DNA of 64,000 bases from Coriobacteriaceae bacterium. GTDB taxonomy: Bacteria; Actinomycetota; Coriobacteriia; Coriobacteriales; Coriobacteriaceae. Positions 15,851-23,245 of the stretch are shown here, piece by piece. How positions within the stretch are numbered: the stretch's first letter is position 1; each line of letters begins with the position of its first letter. The stretch covers positions 1,054,001 through 1,118,000 of the forward strand of contig CP107217.1 in the NCBI GenBank assembly GCA_025757745.1. The letters run 5' to 3'. The translations under genes were made by a program, and so were the position numbers. The notes below the pieces were generated by a model. It saw nothing but the letters and a program-made list of their open reading frames with translations, was not told where the DNA came from and ran no database searches.

Positions 15851-17308
15851 CTAGCGCACCCCCTTCAGCGGTCCCTCAACCAGCCAAGATCCGGCGTCCT
15901 CCAACAGTACCTCGCTGGGCTCGCAGCCCAGCTCGCGCGTTAGGATCGCCACCACGCGGCTCTGGCAAAAACCGCTCTGGCACCGACCCATGCCGGCACG
16001 GCAGCGGCGCTTGACGCCCTCGACCGAAACCGCGCCCGGGCGGCGTCGGATCGCGGCCACGATCTCGGCCTCGGGCACCGTCTCGCAGCGGCAGACGATC
16101 TGCCCCCACGCGGGGTCGGACTCAATGAGCTCTTCCTTGCGCGCAAGCGGCACACGGTCAAAGTCGTCCGGCGCGCGGCGAATCGGGTTCCAATCGGCCC
16201 GTTCGCGCAAAGCAACGCCCGCCTCGCGCATCACGCGCTCCATGCGCTCGGCAATTGCCGGTGCGCTCGCCACGCCCGGCGACTGAATACCCGTGGCTTG
16301 GAATAGTCCCGATACCACGGCCGACTGTCCAATAAAGAAGTCGTTCGTTCCCTTAATGACCGGACGACCGCCGGCAAACGCGCGCACCACGCGACGCGTG
16401 TCCAGGTCGGGCACCAGCTTGCGCGCGCCGCTCAGCAGCGCGTCGATATCGGTCGCGTAGGTCTGCGTGTCGCCGGGCTCGCGCTCGGCGGCCGTCGCTG
16501 TAATCACGGTGTTGCCATGCACGGTGCCTGTGACGATAACGCCTTTGGAAACCGGCGTGGGCACCGGGTAGAGCGGCATGAGCGCGCGCGGCTCCTTGTC
16601 TAGCACCACGATGTTACCCTGGCGCCAAACCATCCGGAACTCCTCGGCGCCTGCCATATGCGAGATTTCCGCGGCACCGTTGCCTGCGGCGTTAATCAGG
16701 TAACGGCAGCGCACGTCTCCGACGGGCGTCACCAGCGTAAAGTGCGCGGCTCCGTCATCCGAGCTGGCAACTTCAATGGCTTTCACCGGCGCTGACCGCA
16801 TAAACGTCACGCCGTTGGTAGCGGCGTTTTCCAGCGCGGCGATGGCCACTTCAAACGGGTCGACGTAACCGGTCGAGGGACACCATAGCGCGCACGTCGC
16901 CTCGGCACTCGCGCGCGGCTCCAGCTCGTGGATGCGTTCGGGACCGATAATCGACAGCTCGGGCACGCCGTTGGCAAGGCCATTCTGGCGCAGCTTCTCC
17001 AGGTGCGCGCGGTCTTCATCGTTGAAGCCCAGCACCATCGACCCGGTGCGGCGGAACAAAAAGCCTAGCTCCTGGGCCCACGTGCCATATAGCTCGCAAC
17101 CACGGGCGTTGACCTGCGCCTTTACCGTGCCCGGAGCCGGATCGTAGCCGGCGTGCACCAGGCCGCCGTTGGCCTTCGACGCGCCCAGGGCGATGTCGTT
17201 GGCCGCCTCGACCACGCAAATGGACAGGTCATAGCGCGCGAGCTGCCGCGCGATGGCGCACCCGGTAATGCCCGCGCCCACAATCGCGATATCAAACGTT
17301 TCCGTCAC
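15851..17308 (-). CDS. FAD-dependent oxidoreductase, GlpA-like, with C-terminal [2Fe-2S] domain
   Basis: A 485-residue DAO-type flavoprotein. The N-terminal FAD motif is IAIVGAGITGCAIARQLARY, and the C-terminal 100 residues hold a BFD-like [2Fe-2S] domain with cysteines in VCRCETVPEAE and RCRAGMGRCQSGFC. The architecture is that of anaerobic glycerol-3-phosphate dehydrogenase GlpA and of the L-2-hydroxyglutarate oxidase-like relatives. It is the first gene of the minus-strand operon. Its upstream intergenic space (17309-18278) holds the alternating repeat array. The exact substrate is not certain. Confidence 0.85.
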   Translation of the reverse strand: MTETFDIAIVGAGITGCAIARQLARYDLSICVVEAANDIALGASKANGGLVHAGYDPAPGTVKAQVNARGCELYGTWAQELGFLFRRTGSMVLGFNDEDRAHLEKLRQNGLANGVPELSIIGPERIHELEPRASAEATCALWCPSTGYVDPFEVAIAALENAATNGVTFMRSAPVKAIEVASSDDGAAHFTLVTPVGDVRCRYLINAAGNGAAEISHMAGAEEFRMVWRQGNIVVLDKEPRALMPLYPVPTPVSKGVIVTGTVHGNTVITATAAEREPGDTQTYATDIDALLSGARKLVPDLDTRRVVRAFAGGRPVIKGTNDFFIGQSAVVSGLFQATGIQSPGVASAPAIAERMERVMREAGVALRERADWNPIRRAPDDFDRVPLARKEELIESDPAWGQIVCRCETVPEAEIVAAIRRRPGAVSVEGVKRRCRAGMGRCQSGFCQSRVVAILTRELGCEPSEVLLEDAGSWLVEGPLKGVR

Positions 17309-17477
17309 AGTGCCTCCCAGACGAGTTGACAGGCTGTCAATATGACTATCCTACGGTCTGCACACCCCCAGTGCGGCGGCAATGCGGCGAACAGCCCCGT
17401 CGCGTCCGCAAACGGCAGGCGAGGGGAGACTCAGGATCATCGGTGACCTCGTCTGCCGCCCCTGGCGTCAGAGGTTT

Positions 17478-18177
17478 GTCTCGCTCTGTAACAGTAAGCA
17501 GAAGAACTGGGTTCCAGATGTTACAGATCGAGACGTTTGCCAGACGGCCCCTCCGTTTGTCTTGATCTGTAACGGTAAGAGGGGAAAATCGGTCCTATGT
17601 GTTACAGATTGAGATTTAAAGTCAGGGAGAGATTCTTCTGTCTCGACCTGTAGCATCTAGGGACCGTTTTGGGGTCTAGATGTTACAGATTTAGATGAAC
17701 CTATCAGACGGTTTCGAATGTCTAAATCCGTAACAGTTAGACCTGTTTTTGCCGAGTTGTTGTCACAAATTGAGATTTAAGTCGGGGAGAGAATGGTTTG
17801 TCTAAATCTGTAACATCTGGGGTTGTTTTTGCCGAGTAACTGTTACAGATTGAGACATTCGGTTCGGACGTTTTCCTTTGTCTCAATCTGTAACAGTTAG
17901 CTGATGATTTGGGTTGTAGATGTTACAGATCGAGACAAACCTTCCGACGGATTTTGAATGTCTCGATCTGTAACAGTAAGAGGGGTTTTGGGGCCCAAGA
18001 TGTTACAGATCGAGATTGAAGTCGGGGAGGGATCCCTGTGTCTCGATCTGTAACAGCAAGATGGGAAATTTGTTCCCAGTTGTTACAGATTGAGACGTTT
18101 GCTCGGCGGCCCTCCCGTTCGTCTCGATCTGTAACATCTAGACCCGGATTTCGCCTCTACCTGTTACAGATTGAGAT
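17478..18177. repeat. Array of eighteen alternating 16-nt inverted motifs, about 80-bp period
   Basis: The motif TGTTACAGATCGAGAC (F) and its complement GTCTCGATCTGTAACA (R) alternate without exception. R copies start at 17478, 17559, 17640, 17720, 17800, 17880, 17960, 18040 and 18121; F copies start at 17519, 17600, 17681, 17761, 17841, 17921, 18001, 18081 and 18162. R-to-F distance is always 41 nt; F-to-R is 39 or 40 nt. Spacers are 23-25 nt. Spacers after F fall into recurring types (GTTTGC..., TTAAAGTC..., GAACCT...), and spacers after R begin GTAAG, GTTAG or TCTAG/TCTGG. The array fills the space between two divergent genes. No cas genes are nearby, and the alternating orientation is not that of a CRISPR array. 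Confidence 0.9.
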
Positions 18178-18278
18178 GTTTGTGTCTGTGGCGGCCGCCG
18201 GGCCCCACCAGGGTCCCGCTTGAACGACCCCCGTGTTAAACTAATCTGGACTGTAAATATTCCGAAAGGTACACCCCA

Positions 18279-18710
18279 ATGTCCAAGTATATCTCCGAGC
18301 TCATGTCGCCGCAGCTTATGGGCGTCATCTATGCCTTTGTTGGCTTTATCATCGCCCTGTACGTGCTGTCGGTCGTCTATGTGTTCATCGACGCTCGCCG
18401 CCGCGGCGCCAGCGCCTACGTGGCATGGGGCATCATCGCCCTTATCCCGTTTGTGGGCCTCATCGCCTACCTGGTCCTGCGCCCGCACTCCTACGCGGCC
18501 GACCGCGAGGAGCAGGAGCTGGACATGGCCCTGCGCGAGCGCCAGCTTGCCCAGTACGGCACCTGCCCGCAGTGCGGCGCCCCCATCGAGAAGGACTTTG
18601 TCGTGTGCCCGGTGTGCGATACCCAGGTTCGCAACGTGTGCCCCAGCTGCCATCGCCCGCTCGACGCGCACTGGAAGGTCTGCCCCTACTGCCGAACTCG
18701 CATCCAGTAA
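18279..18710 (+). CDS. Two-helix membrane protein with C-terminal double zinc ribbon
   Basis: A 143-residue protein with two predicted membrane helices (about residues 11-33, VIYAFVGFIIALYVLSVVYV, and 48-67, WGIIALIPFVGLIAYLVL) separated by a short basic loop. The cytoplasmic tail has two rubredoxin-like zinc ribbons: CPQCGAPIEKDFVVCPVC and CPSCHRPLDAHWKVCPYC. Membrane-anchored zinc-ribbon proteins of this size are common beside translation genes in Actinobacteria, but their job is unknown. It is followed by a GC-rich hairpin and thrS. Start ATG 18279 is preceded by GAAAGG. Confidence 0.8.
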   Translation: MSKYISELMSPQLMGVIYAFVGFIIALYVLSVVYVFIDARRRGASAYVAWGIIALIPFVGLIAYLVLRPHSYAADREEQELDMALRERQLAQYGTCPQCGAPIEKDFVVCPVCDTQVRNVCPSCHRPLDAHWKVCPYCRTRIQ

Positions 18711-18805
18711 CGCATCCATCGCCGGGCCGGTCGTAAGCCACGGGCGCCGCACGCGCCGCAAGCACGCGCACCCCGCCCCCACACGATGAAGCATGCGTAG
18801 AAAAT

Positions 18806-18836
18806 CGCCCGCCGTGCCATTAAGGTGCGGCGGGCG
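18806..18836 (+). terminator. GC-rich hairpin between the zinc-ribbon gene and thrS
   Basis: The 13-bp stem CGCCCGCCGTGCC / GGTGCGGCGGGCG (with two G-U pairs) closes a 5-nt loop ATTAA. Only CTTGTAT follows, so termination is probable rather than certain. Confidence 0.55.
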
Positions 18837-18837
18837 C

Positions 18838-18865
18838 TTGTATACCAAGGCAACCTGCCTATAAT
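18838..18865 (+). promoter_or_regulatory. Probable thrS promoter
   Basis: TTGTAT (18838-18843) and a perfect TATAAT (18860-18865) are separated by 16 nt, immediately after the hairpin and about 70 nt before the thrS start. Confidence 0.5.
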
Positions 18866-18935
18866 GATGCAAGTCAAAAATGCCGAGCGCATCGCACGCA
18901 CTTGCACCAGGCATCCGAGAGGAGATAACATACCC

Positions 18936-20699
18936 ATGAAGGCACTCTACAATGACGGTTCGGTGGCCGAGCTCCCGCAGGACGAGGTCACGCACGTCAT
19001 CCGCCACTCCGCCGCGCACATTATGGCGCAGGCCATCAAGCGCCTGTACCCCGAGGCCGACTTTGCCTACGGCCCCGCGACCGACAACGGCTTCTACTAC
19101 GACGTCGACCTGCCCGAGGGCGTCAAGATCAGCGAGGACGACTTCCCCGCGATTGAGGCCGAGATGAAGAAGATCGTCAAGGAGAACCTCAAGTTCTCCG
19201 TGTACGAGAAGCCCCGCGCCGAGGCCATCGCCCTTATGGAGGAGCGCGGCGAGAAGTACAAGGTCGAGCACATCGGCGACCTGGACGACGACGCTCGCAT
19301 CACCTTCTATCAGCAGGGCGACTACATTGACATGTGCGTCGGCCCCCACATCTGCTACACCAAGGCGCTGAAGGCCTTTAAGCTCACCGGCGTCTCGGGC
19401 GCTTACTGGAAGGGCGACAAGGACAACAAGATGCTCACCCGCATCAACGGTGTCGCCTTTGCCACCAAGGAAGAGCTCGATGAGCACATGCACATGCTGG
19501 AGGAGGCCAAGAAGCGCGACCACCGCAAGATCGGCCGCGAGATGGACCTCTTTATGATGCGCGACGAGGCCCCCGGCTTCCCGTTCTTCCTGCCCAACGG
19601 CATGATCCTTAAGAACACGCTGCTGGACTACTGGCGCGAGATCCACCACAAGGCCGGCTACGTGGAGATCTCCACGCCGCTCATCATGAACAAGCAGCTG
19701 TGGAAGACCTCGGGCCACTGGGACCACTACAAGGACAACATGTACTCCACCGTCATCGACGACGAAGAGTACTGCATTAAGCCCATGAACTGCCCGGGCG
19801 GCGTGCTGGTGTACGCCTCCAAGCCGCACTCCTACCGCGAGCTGCCCATTCGCGCCGGCGAGATTGGCCTGGTGCACCGCCACGAGCTGCGCGGCGCCCT
19901 GCACGGCTTGTTCCGCGTGCGCTGCTTTAACCAGGACGACGCCCATCTGTTTGTGCGTCCCGACCAGCTGACCGACGAGATCGTGGGCGTGGTTAACCTC
20001 ATCGACTCCGTGTACCAAAAGTTTGGCTTTAAGTACCACGTTGAGCTTTCCACCCGCCCCGAGGACTCCATGGGTTCGGACGAGGACTGGGCTCGCGCCG
20101 AGGAGGGCCTGCGCACCGCTCTGGAGAAGCTGGGCATGGACTACGAGGTCAACGAGGGCGACGGCGCCTTCTATGGCCCCAAGATCGACTTCCACCTGGA
20201 GGACTCGCTCGGTCGTACCTGGCAGTGCGGTACCGTCCAGCTCGACTTCCAGATGCCGCTCAACTTTGACCTGGAGTACGTGGACGCCGACGGCACCAAG
20301 AAGCGCCCCATCATGCTGCACCGCGTGTGCTTTGGCTCCATTGAGCGCTTTATCGGTATTCTGATTGAGCACTTTGCGGGCAAGTTCCCCACCTGGCTGG
20401 CTCCCGTGCAGGTCAAGGCGCTTCCGGTTTCCGAGAAGAGTCGCGACTACGCCCACGAGGTGTGCGCCAAGCTGGAGCAGGCCGGTATTCGCGTGGTCTG
20501 CGACGACCGCGACGAGAAGATCGGCTACAAGATCCGCGAGGCCCGCAGCATCGACCGCGTGCCCTATATGCTCATCCTGGGCGAGAAGGAGGTCGAGGCC
20601 GGCAACATTTCCGTCCGCGATCGCTCCAACGAGACCGTTCAGATGAGCGTTGACGAGTTTGTTGCGAAGGTGACCGAGGAGATTAAGACCCGCGCCTAA
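18936..20699 (+). CDS. thrS: Threonyl-tRNA synthetase lacking most of the TGS domain
   Basis: A class II synthetase for tRNA-Thr. The editing domain begins almost at the N-terminus with HSAAHIMAQAIKRLYP. The catalytic core carries the zinc ligands expected in MNCPGG (Cys), VHRHELRG (His) and MLHRVCFGSIERF (His), followed by the anticodon-binding domain (YAHEVCAKLEQAGIRVVCDD). The frame is open upstream from 18825, but GAGAGGAG (18917-18924) sets ATG 18936. The protein is then 587 residues, about 55 shorter than E. coli ThrRS: the N-terminal TGS domain is missing, leaving only about 20 residues (MKALYNDGSVAELPQ) before the editing domain. Two terminators follow. Confidence 0.93.
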   Translation: MKALYNDGSVAELPQDEVTHVIRHSAAHIMAQAIKRLYPEADFAYGPATDNGFYYDVDLPEGVKISEDDFPAIEAEMKKIVKENLKFSVYEKPRAEAIALMEERGEKYKVEHIGDLDDDARITFYQQGDYIDMCVGPHICYTKALKAFKLTGVSGAYWKGDKDNKMLTRINGVAFATKEELDEHMHMLEEAKKRDHRKIGREMDLFMMRDEAPGFPFFLPNGMILKNTLLDYWREIHHKAGYVEISTPLIMNKQLWKTSGHWDHYKDNMYSTVIDDEEYCIKPMNCPGGVLVYASKPHSYRELPIRAGEIGLVHRHELRGALHGLFRVRCFNQDDAHLFVRPDQLTDEIVGVVNLIDSVYQKFGFKYHVELSTRPEDSMGSDEDWARAEEGLRTALEKLGMDYEVNEGDGAFYGPKIDFHLEDSLGRTWQCGTVQLDFQMPLNFDLEYVDADGTKKRPIMLHRVCFGSIERFIGILIEHFAGKFPTWLAPVQVKALPVSEKSRDYAHEVCAKLEQAGIRVVCDDRDEKIGYKIREARSIDRVPYMLILGEKEVEAGNISVRDRSNETVQMSVDEFVAKVTEEIKTRA

Positions 20700-20722
20700 G
20701 GCAAGCTTCACAACAATTAACA

Positions 20723-20757
20723 AAGGCGACCGTCCACACAGGGCGGTCGCCTTTTTT
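20723..20757 (+). terminator. Terminator after thrS
   Basis: GGCGACCG (20725-20732) pairs with CGGTCGCC (20744-20751), followed by TTTTTT. Confidence 0.9.
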
Positions 20758-20769
20758 CTTACCAAAAAA

Positions 20770-20799
20770 AGAAAAGCCGCTGGTTGAGCGGCTTTTTTT
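20770..20799. terminator. Second, bidirectional terminator after thrS
   Basis: AAAGCCGCT (20773-20781), loop GGTTG, AGCGGCTTT (20787-20795). It is flanked by an A-run on the left and a T-run on the right, so it should stop transcription from either side. It would shield thrS from a promoter pointing left out of the 20806-20939 segment. Confidence 0.85.
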
Positions 20800-20805
20800 G
20801 TTGCA

Positions 20806-20939
20806 CAAAAAGGTACAGGTTTTTGTAGAGGGGTATGGAGACGTGCCTACTTGCAGTACATTTTGCGTAATCTGGGCAAACGCTGATTAATTGCCCGTAT
20901 AATGTCGTTTGAGAAAGATACAAAAACCTGTACTTTTGC
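20806..20939. promoter_or_regulatory. Promoter segment bounded by inverted repeats; candidate invertible promoter of the polysaccharide operon
   Basis: GTACAGGTTTTTGTA (20813-20827) and its exact complement TACAAAAACCTGTAC (20919-20933) bound a 91-nt segment; the similarity continues outward as AAAA/TTTT. The segment holds a perfect -10 box TATAAT at 20898-20903 that points to the NusG-like gene, with a weak -35 (TGGGCA at 20873-20878, 19-nt spacing). Because the -10 box lies inside, a transcript would contain only the right arm, so an RNA hairpin from the two arms is unlikely. The arrangement resembles invertible promoters of gut-bacterial capsule loci. No invertase is encoded in the window. 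Confidence 0.6.
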
Positions 20940-21024
20940 GACTGCGCCTGCTGCGAGCGAGAAGCCTGTTCTAAACGCCCCTGCATTTGCGTACATCGCA
21001 AAGCCAAAAAGAGGGGGCGAGAAC

Positions 21025-21615
21025 ATGGAGCAGATGGCACGGCGCCAAGAGCAGCTGCCGGGCGCATTCAACGGTGCCACCACCAACCGCCTGCATGGCC
21101 GCGTCCGCTGGTATCTGGTCCACACCCCCAACGGTAAAGAGCGTGAGACCTGCGAAAAGGTCCGCTGCATTATCCCGCACGAGTTGATGCAGGACGCATT
21201 TGTAATGCAAAAGGAGTTCTGGTTTAAGCGGGATGGCGCTTGGTCGCTCCAAACCAAACCCATGTACAAGGAATATTTCTTCGTCGCCACGCACGATGCC
21301 GCTGCGCTCGATAGGGCTTTGGCCCAGTTGAGTTTTGGCTGTCGCATCGCCGGCAGTAGGGAGCGGGCGTACATGCCCATGCCGGACGATGCGCAGGATT
21401 GGTACCGCAGCGTGCTCGATGGCGACGGCGTGGTGCGTAACAGCATTGCGCGTATAGAAGACGGAGTGCTGCATATAGAGCAGGGGCCCTTGGTGGGGCA
21501 AGAGGCCCGAGTTAAAAAGATCGACCGTCATAAGCGCTGGTGCTTGGTGGACGTAGGCGAAGGCGACTCCGCATTTAGGGAGCTGCTTGCGCTCGACGTG
21601 CCCAGCAAAACGTAA
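21025..21615 (+). CDS. NusG-family transcription antiterminator (LoaP/UpxY-like) of the polysaccharide operon
   Basis: A 196-residue protein with a NusG N-terminal domain (VRWYLVHTPNGKERETCEKV; later PMYKEYFFVATHD) and a C-terminal KOW-type segment (IEQGPLVGQEARVKKIDRHKRWCLVDV). Specialised NusG paralogues such as LoaP, UpxY and RfaH are encoded first in long polysaccharide operons and keep polymerase from stopping early; position and sequence both fit. The frame is open from ATG 20902, but that codon overlaps the -10 box, so ATG 21025, behind GAGGGGGCGAG, is preferred. It sits right after the candidate invertible promoter. Confidence 0.8.
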   Translation: MEQMARRQEQLPGAFNGATTNRLHGRVRWYLVHTPNGKERETCEKVRCIIPHELMQDAFVMQKEFWFKRDGAWSLQTKPMYKEYFFVATHDAAALDRALAQLSFGCRIAGSRERAYMPMPDDAQDWYRSVLDGDGVVRNSIARIEDGVLHIEQGPLVGQEARVKKIDRHKRWCLVDVGEGDSAFRELLALDVPSKT

Positions 21616-21659
21616 GGGAGACGTTGCGCCGGCAAATTATTTGGTTTTTGGATTCATAG

Positions 21660-22403
21660 ATGGGGGGGGGGGTTCCTGGGGACAGGAACGTGAGTTTGAC
21701 TGTGGCTGCTAAAGAAGTAACTGAGAGCTGTGCACCAATGGGGGATGCACTGGTTTTCGATCAGATAAAGCCGAGCGGCACGCTTGGGTATCGCTTCATT
21801 AAGAGGCTGTTTGACCTTGTGTTCAGTCTTTTGATGAGTGTTCTGCTGCTTATTCCTATTGCTGTGGTGTGTGCACTCATTAGCCTTGAATCGCCTGGTA
21901 ACCCTATGTATACACAAGAGCGCGTTGGCAAGGGTGGAAAGACAATCAAGATCTTCAAGCTTCGCAGCATGGTTACAGATGCTGGCGATGTTCATAAGTA
22001 CTTGAGCCCCGAGCAGCTGCATCAGTGGGAAGTCGAGCGTAAGGTCGACGATGATCCCCGTATTACCAAGGTCGGTCAATTCATCCGTAAGTGCTCAATT
22101 GACGAGATGCCGCAGTTCCTGAACGTGCTGAACGGTGACCTTTCCGTCATCGGACCGCGTCCCATTACAAGAGACGAACTTGAGCAGCACTTTTCGGACG
22201 AGGAAAAGGCTGAGTTGCTTTCTGTCCAGCCCGGCATCACGGGTTTATGGCAGGCAACCGACCGCAATGCTGCGACGTTCGAGAGCGGTCTGCGTCAAAA
22301 AATTGAACTTCATTACGTGCGCAACCGCTGCTTTCGCATGGATTGGAAGTGCTTTACTGGCACCTTTGGCGCCATGTTCGGCAAGAAGAGGACGGGGCGA
22401 TAG
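21660..22403 (+). CDS. Priming sugar transferase (undecaprenyl-phosphate hexose-1-phosphate transferase)
   Basis: Membrane enzyme that loads the first sugar onto undecaprenyl phosphate and so starts glycan assembly. After a short cytoplasmic part comes FIKRLFDLVFSLLMSVLLLI (membrane anchor), then the catalytic motifs ERVGKGGKTIKIFKLRSM, KVGQFIRKCSIDEMPQF, LNGDLSVIGPRP and QPGITGLWQ, all typical of the bacterial sugar transferase family. Odd feature: the first ATG (21660) runs straight into eleven G residues (21662-21672), so slippage would put it out of frame. GTG 21690, in frame and behind GGGGACAGGA, could be an alternative start beyond the tract. The stop abuts the next start. Confidence 0.85.
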   Translation: MGGGVPGDRNVSLTVAAKEVTESCAPMGDALVFDQIKPSGTLGYRFIKRLFDLVFSLLMSVLLLIPIAVVCALISLESPGNPMYTQERVGKGGKTIKIFKLRSMVTDAGDVHKYLSPEQLHQWEVERKVDDDPRITKVGQFIRKCSIDEMPQFLNVLNGDLSVIGPRPITRDELEQHFSDEEKAELLSVQPGITGLWQATDRNAATFESGLRQKIELHYVRNRCFRMDWKCFTGTFGAMFGKKRTGR

Positions 22404-23237
22404 ATGACCACTTCAGTCGCCACGACCGCTTATAGCGTATTAATGAGTATTTACAAAAAAGAAAACCCTACGTTTCTACGTCAGGCCCTCGACAGTATGC
22501 TCGCCCAGACCGTGCCTCCGACCGAGATTGTGATGGTTAAGGACGGTCCCTTGACCACTGAACTCGAGTCGGTACTTTTCGAATATAACTCGCAGTGGCC
22601 CGATCTGTTCAAATTTGTCTCCTATAGCGAGAACCATGGACTAGGATATGCTCTCCATAAGGGCGTGCTCTCCTGTTCTAATGAAATTGTTGCGCGTATG
22701 GACACCGATGACGTGGCGCGTCATGACCGTATGGAGAAGCAGCTTGCCGCTATTGAAAGTGGGCTCGATATGGTTGGTAGCGATGTCGTCGAGTTTATTG
22801 ACTCTCCTGAGACGCCAATCGCTTCAACGAATTTGCCCAAGGGACTAGACAATATTCTCGCTTGCTCCAAGCGTCGAAATCCTTTCCGCCACCCACCTAT
22901 GACGTTTAAAAAATCTAAGGTGCTGGAGGCTGGGAATTACAGCTCTGAATATCTTTATTTCGAAGATTGGGATTTATTTAACAGGATGCTAGCCAGTGGC
23001 TGCCGTGCAGATAACTTACCTGAACCACTTGTGGCGATGCGCGTGAGCTCCGATTTCTATGCTCGCAGAGGCGGCCCTTCGTATCTACCGCATATTTGGA
23101 AGTTCAAGTTTGCCCAATTGCGTACTGGCTGGTTTAGCCCTGTTGATTTTATTGCCTCATTTGTTCCGCATGCCGTTGTTTGCGCCATGCCTAACGGACT
23201 TCGCTCATTTGTTTATAAGAAATTACTCAGAAAGTAG
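22404..23237 (+). CDS. Glycosyltransferase family 2
   Basis: A 277-residue GT-A fold transferase that adds a sugar to the lipid-linked glycan on the cytoplasmic side. It opens with YSVLMSIYKKENPTFLRQAL, followed by PPTEIVMVKDGPL and the metal-binding ARMDTDDVARHDRM, with the DTDD at the DxD position. FEDWDLFNRML is the usual acceptor-side motif. ATG 22404 directly follows the stop of the sugar transferase. The donor sugar cannot be inferred. Confidence 0.85.
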   Translation: MTTSVATTAYSVLMSIYKKENPTFLRQALDSMLAQTVPPTEIVMVKDGPLTTELESVLFEYNSQWPDLFKFVSYSENHGLGYALHKGVLSCSNEIVARMDTDDVARHDRMEKQLAAIESGLDMVGSDVVEFIDSPETPIASTNLPKGLDNILACSKRRNPFRHPPMTFKKSKVLEAGNYSSEYLYFEDWDLFNRMLASGCRADNLPEPLVAMRVSSDFYARRGGPSYLPHIWKFKFAQLRTGWFSPVDFIASFVPHAVVCAMPNGLRSFVYKKLLRK

Positions 23238-23245
23238 GTTTGTGC

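Noticed and set aside
17478..18177. CRISPR array
   Set aside because: Repeats alternate in orientation, spacers are related to each other, repeats are only 16 nt, and no cas gene is nearby.
17326..18223. Short open frames on both strands within the alternating array
   Set aside because: They arise from the repeat period and have no ribosome-binding sites or protein similarity.
20902..21024. N-terminal extension of the NusG-like protein from ATG 20902
   Set aside because: The codon overlaps the TATAAT box and lacks a ribosome-binding site, while ATG 21025 has a good one.
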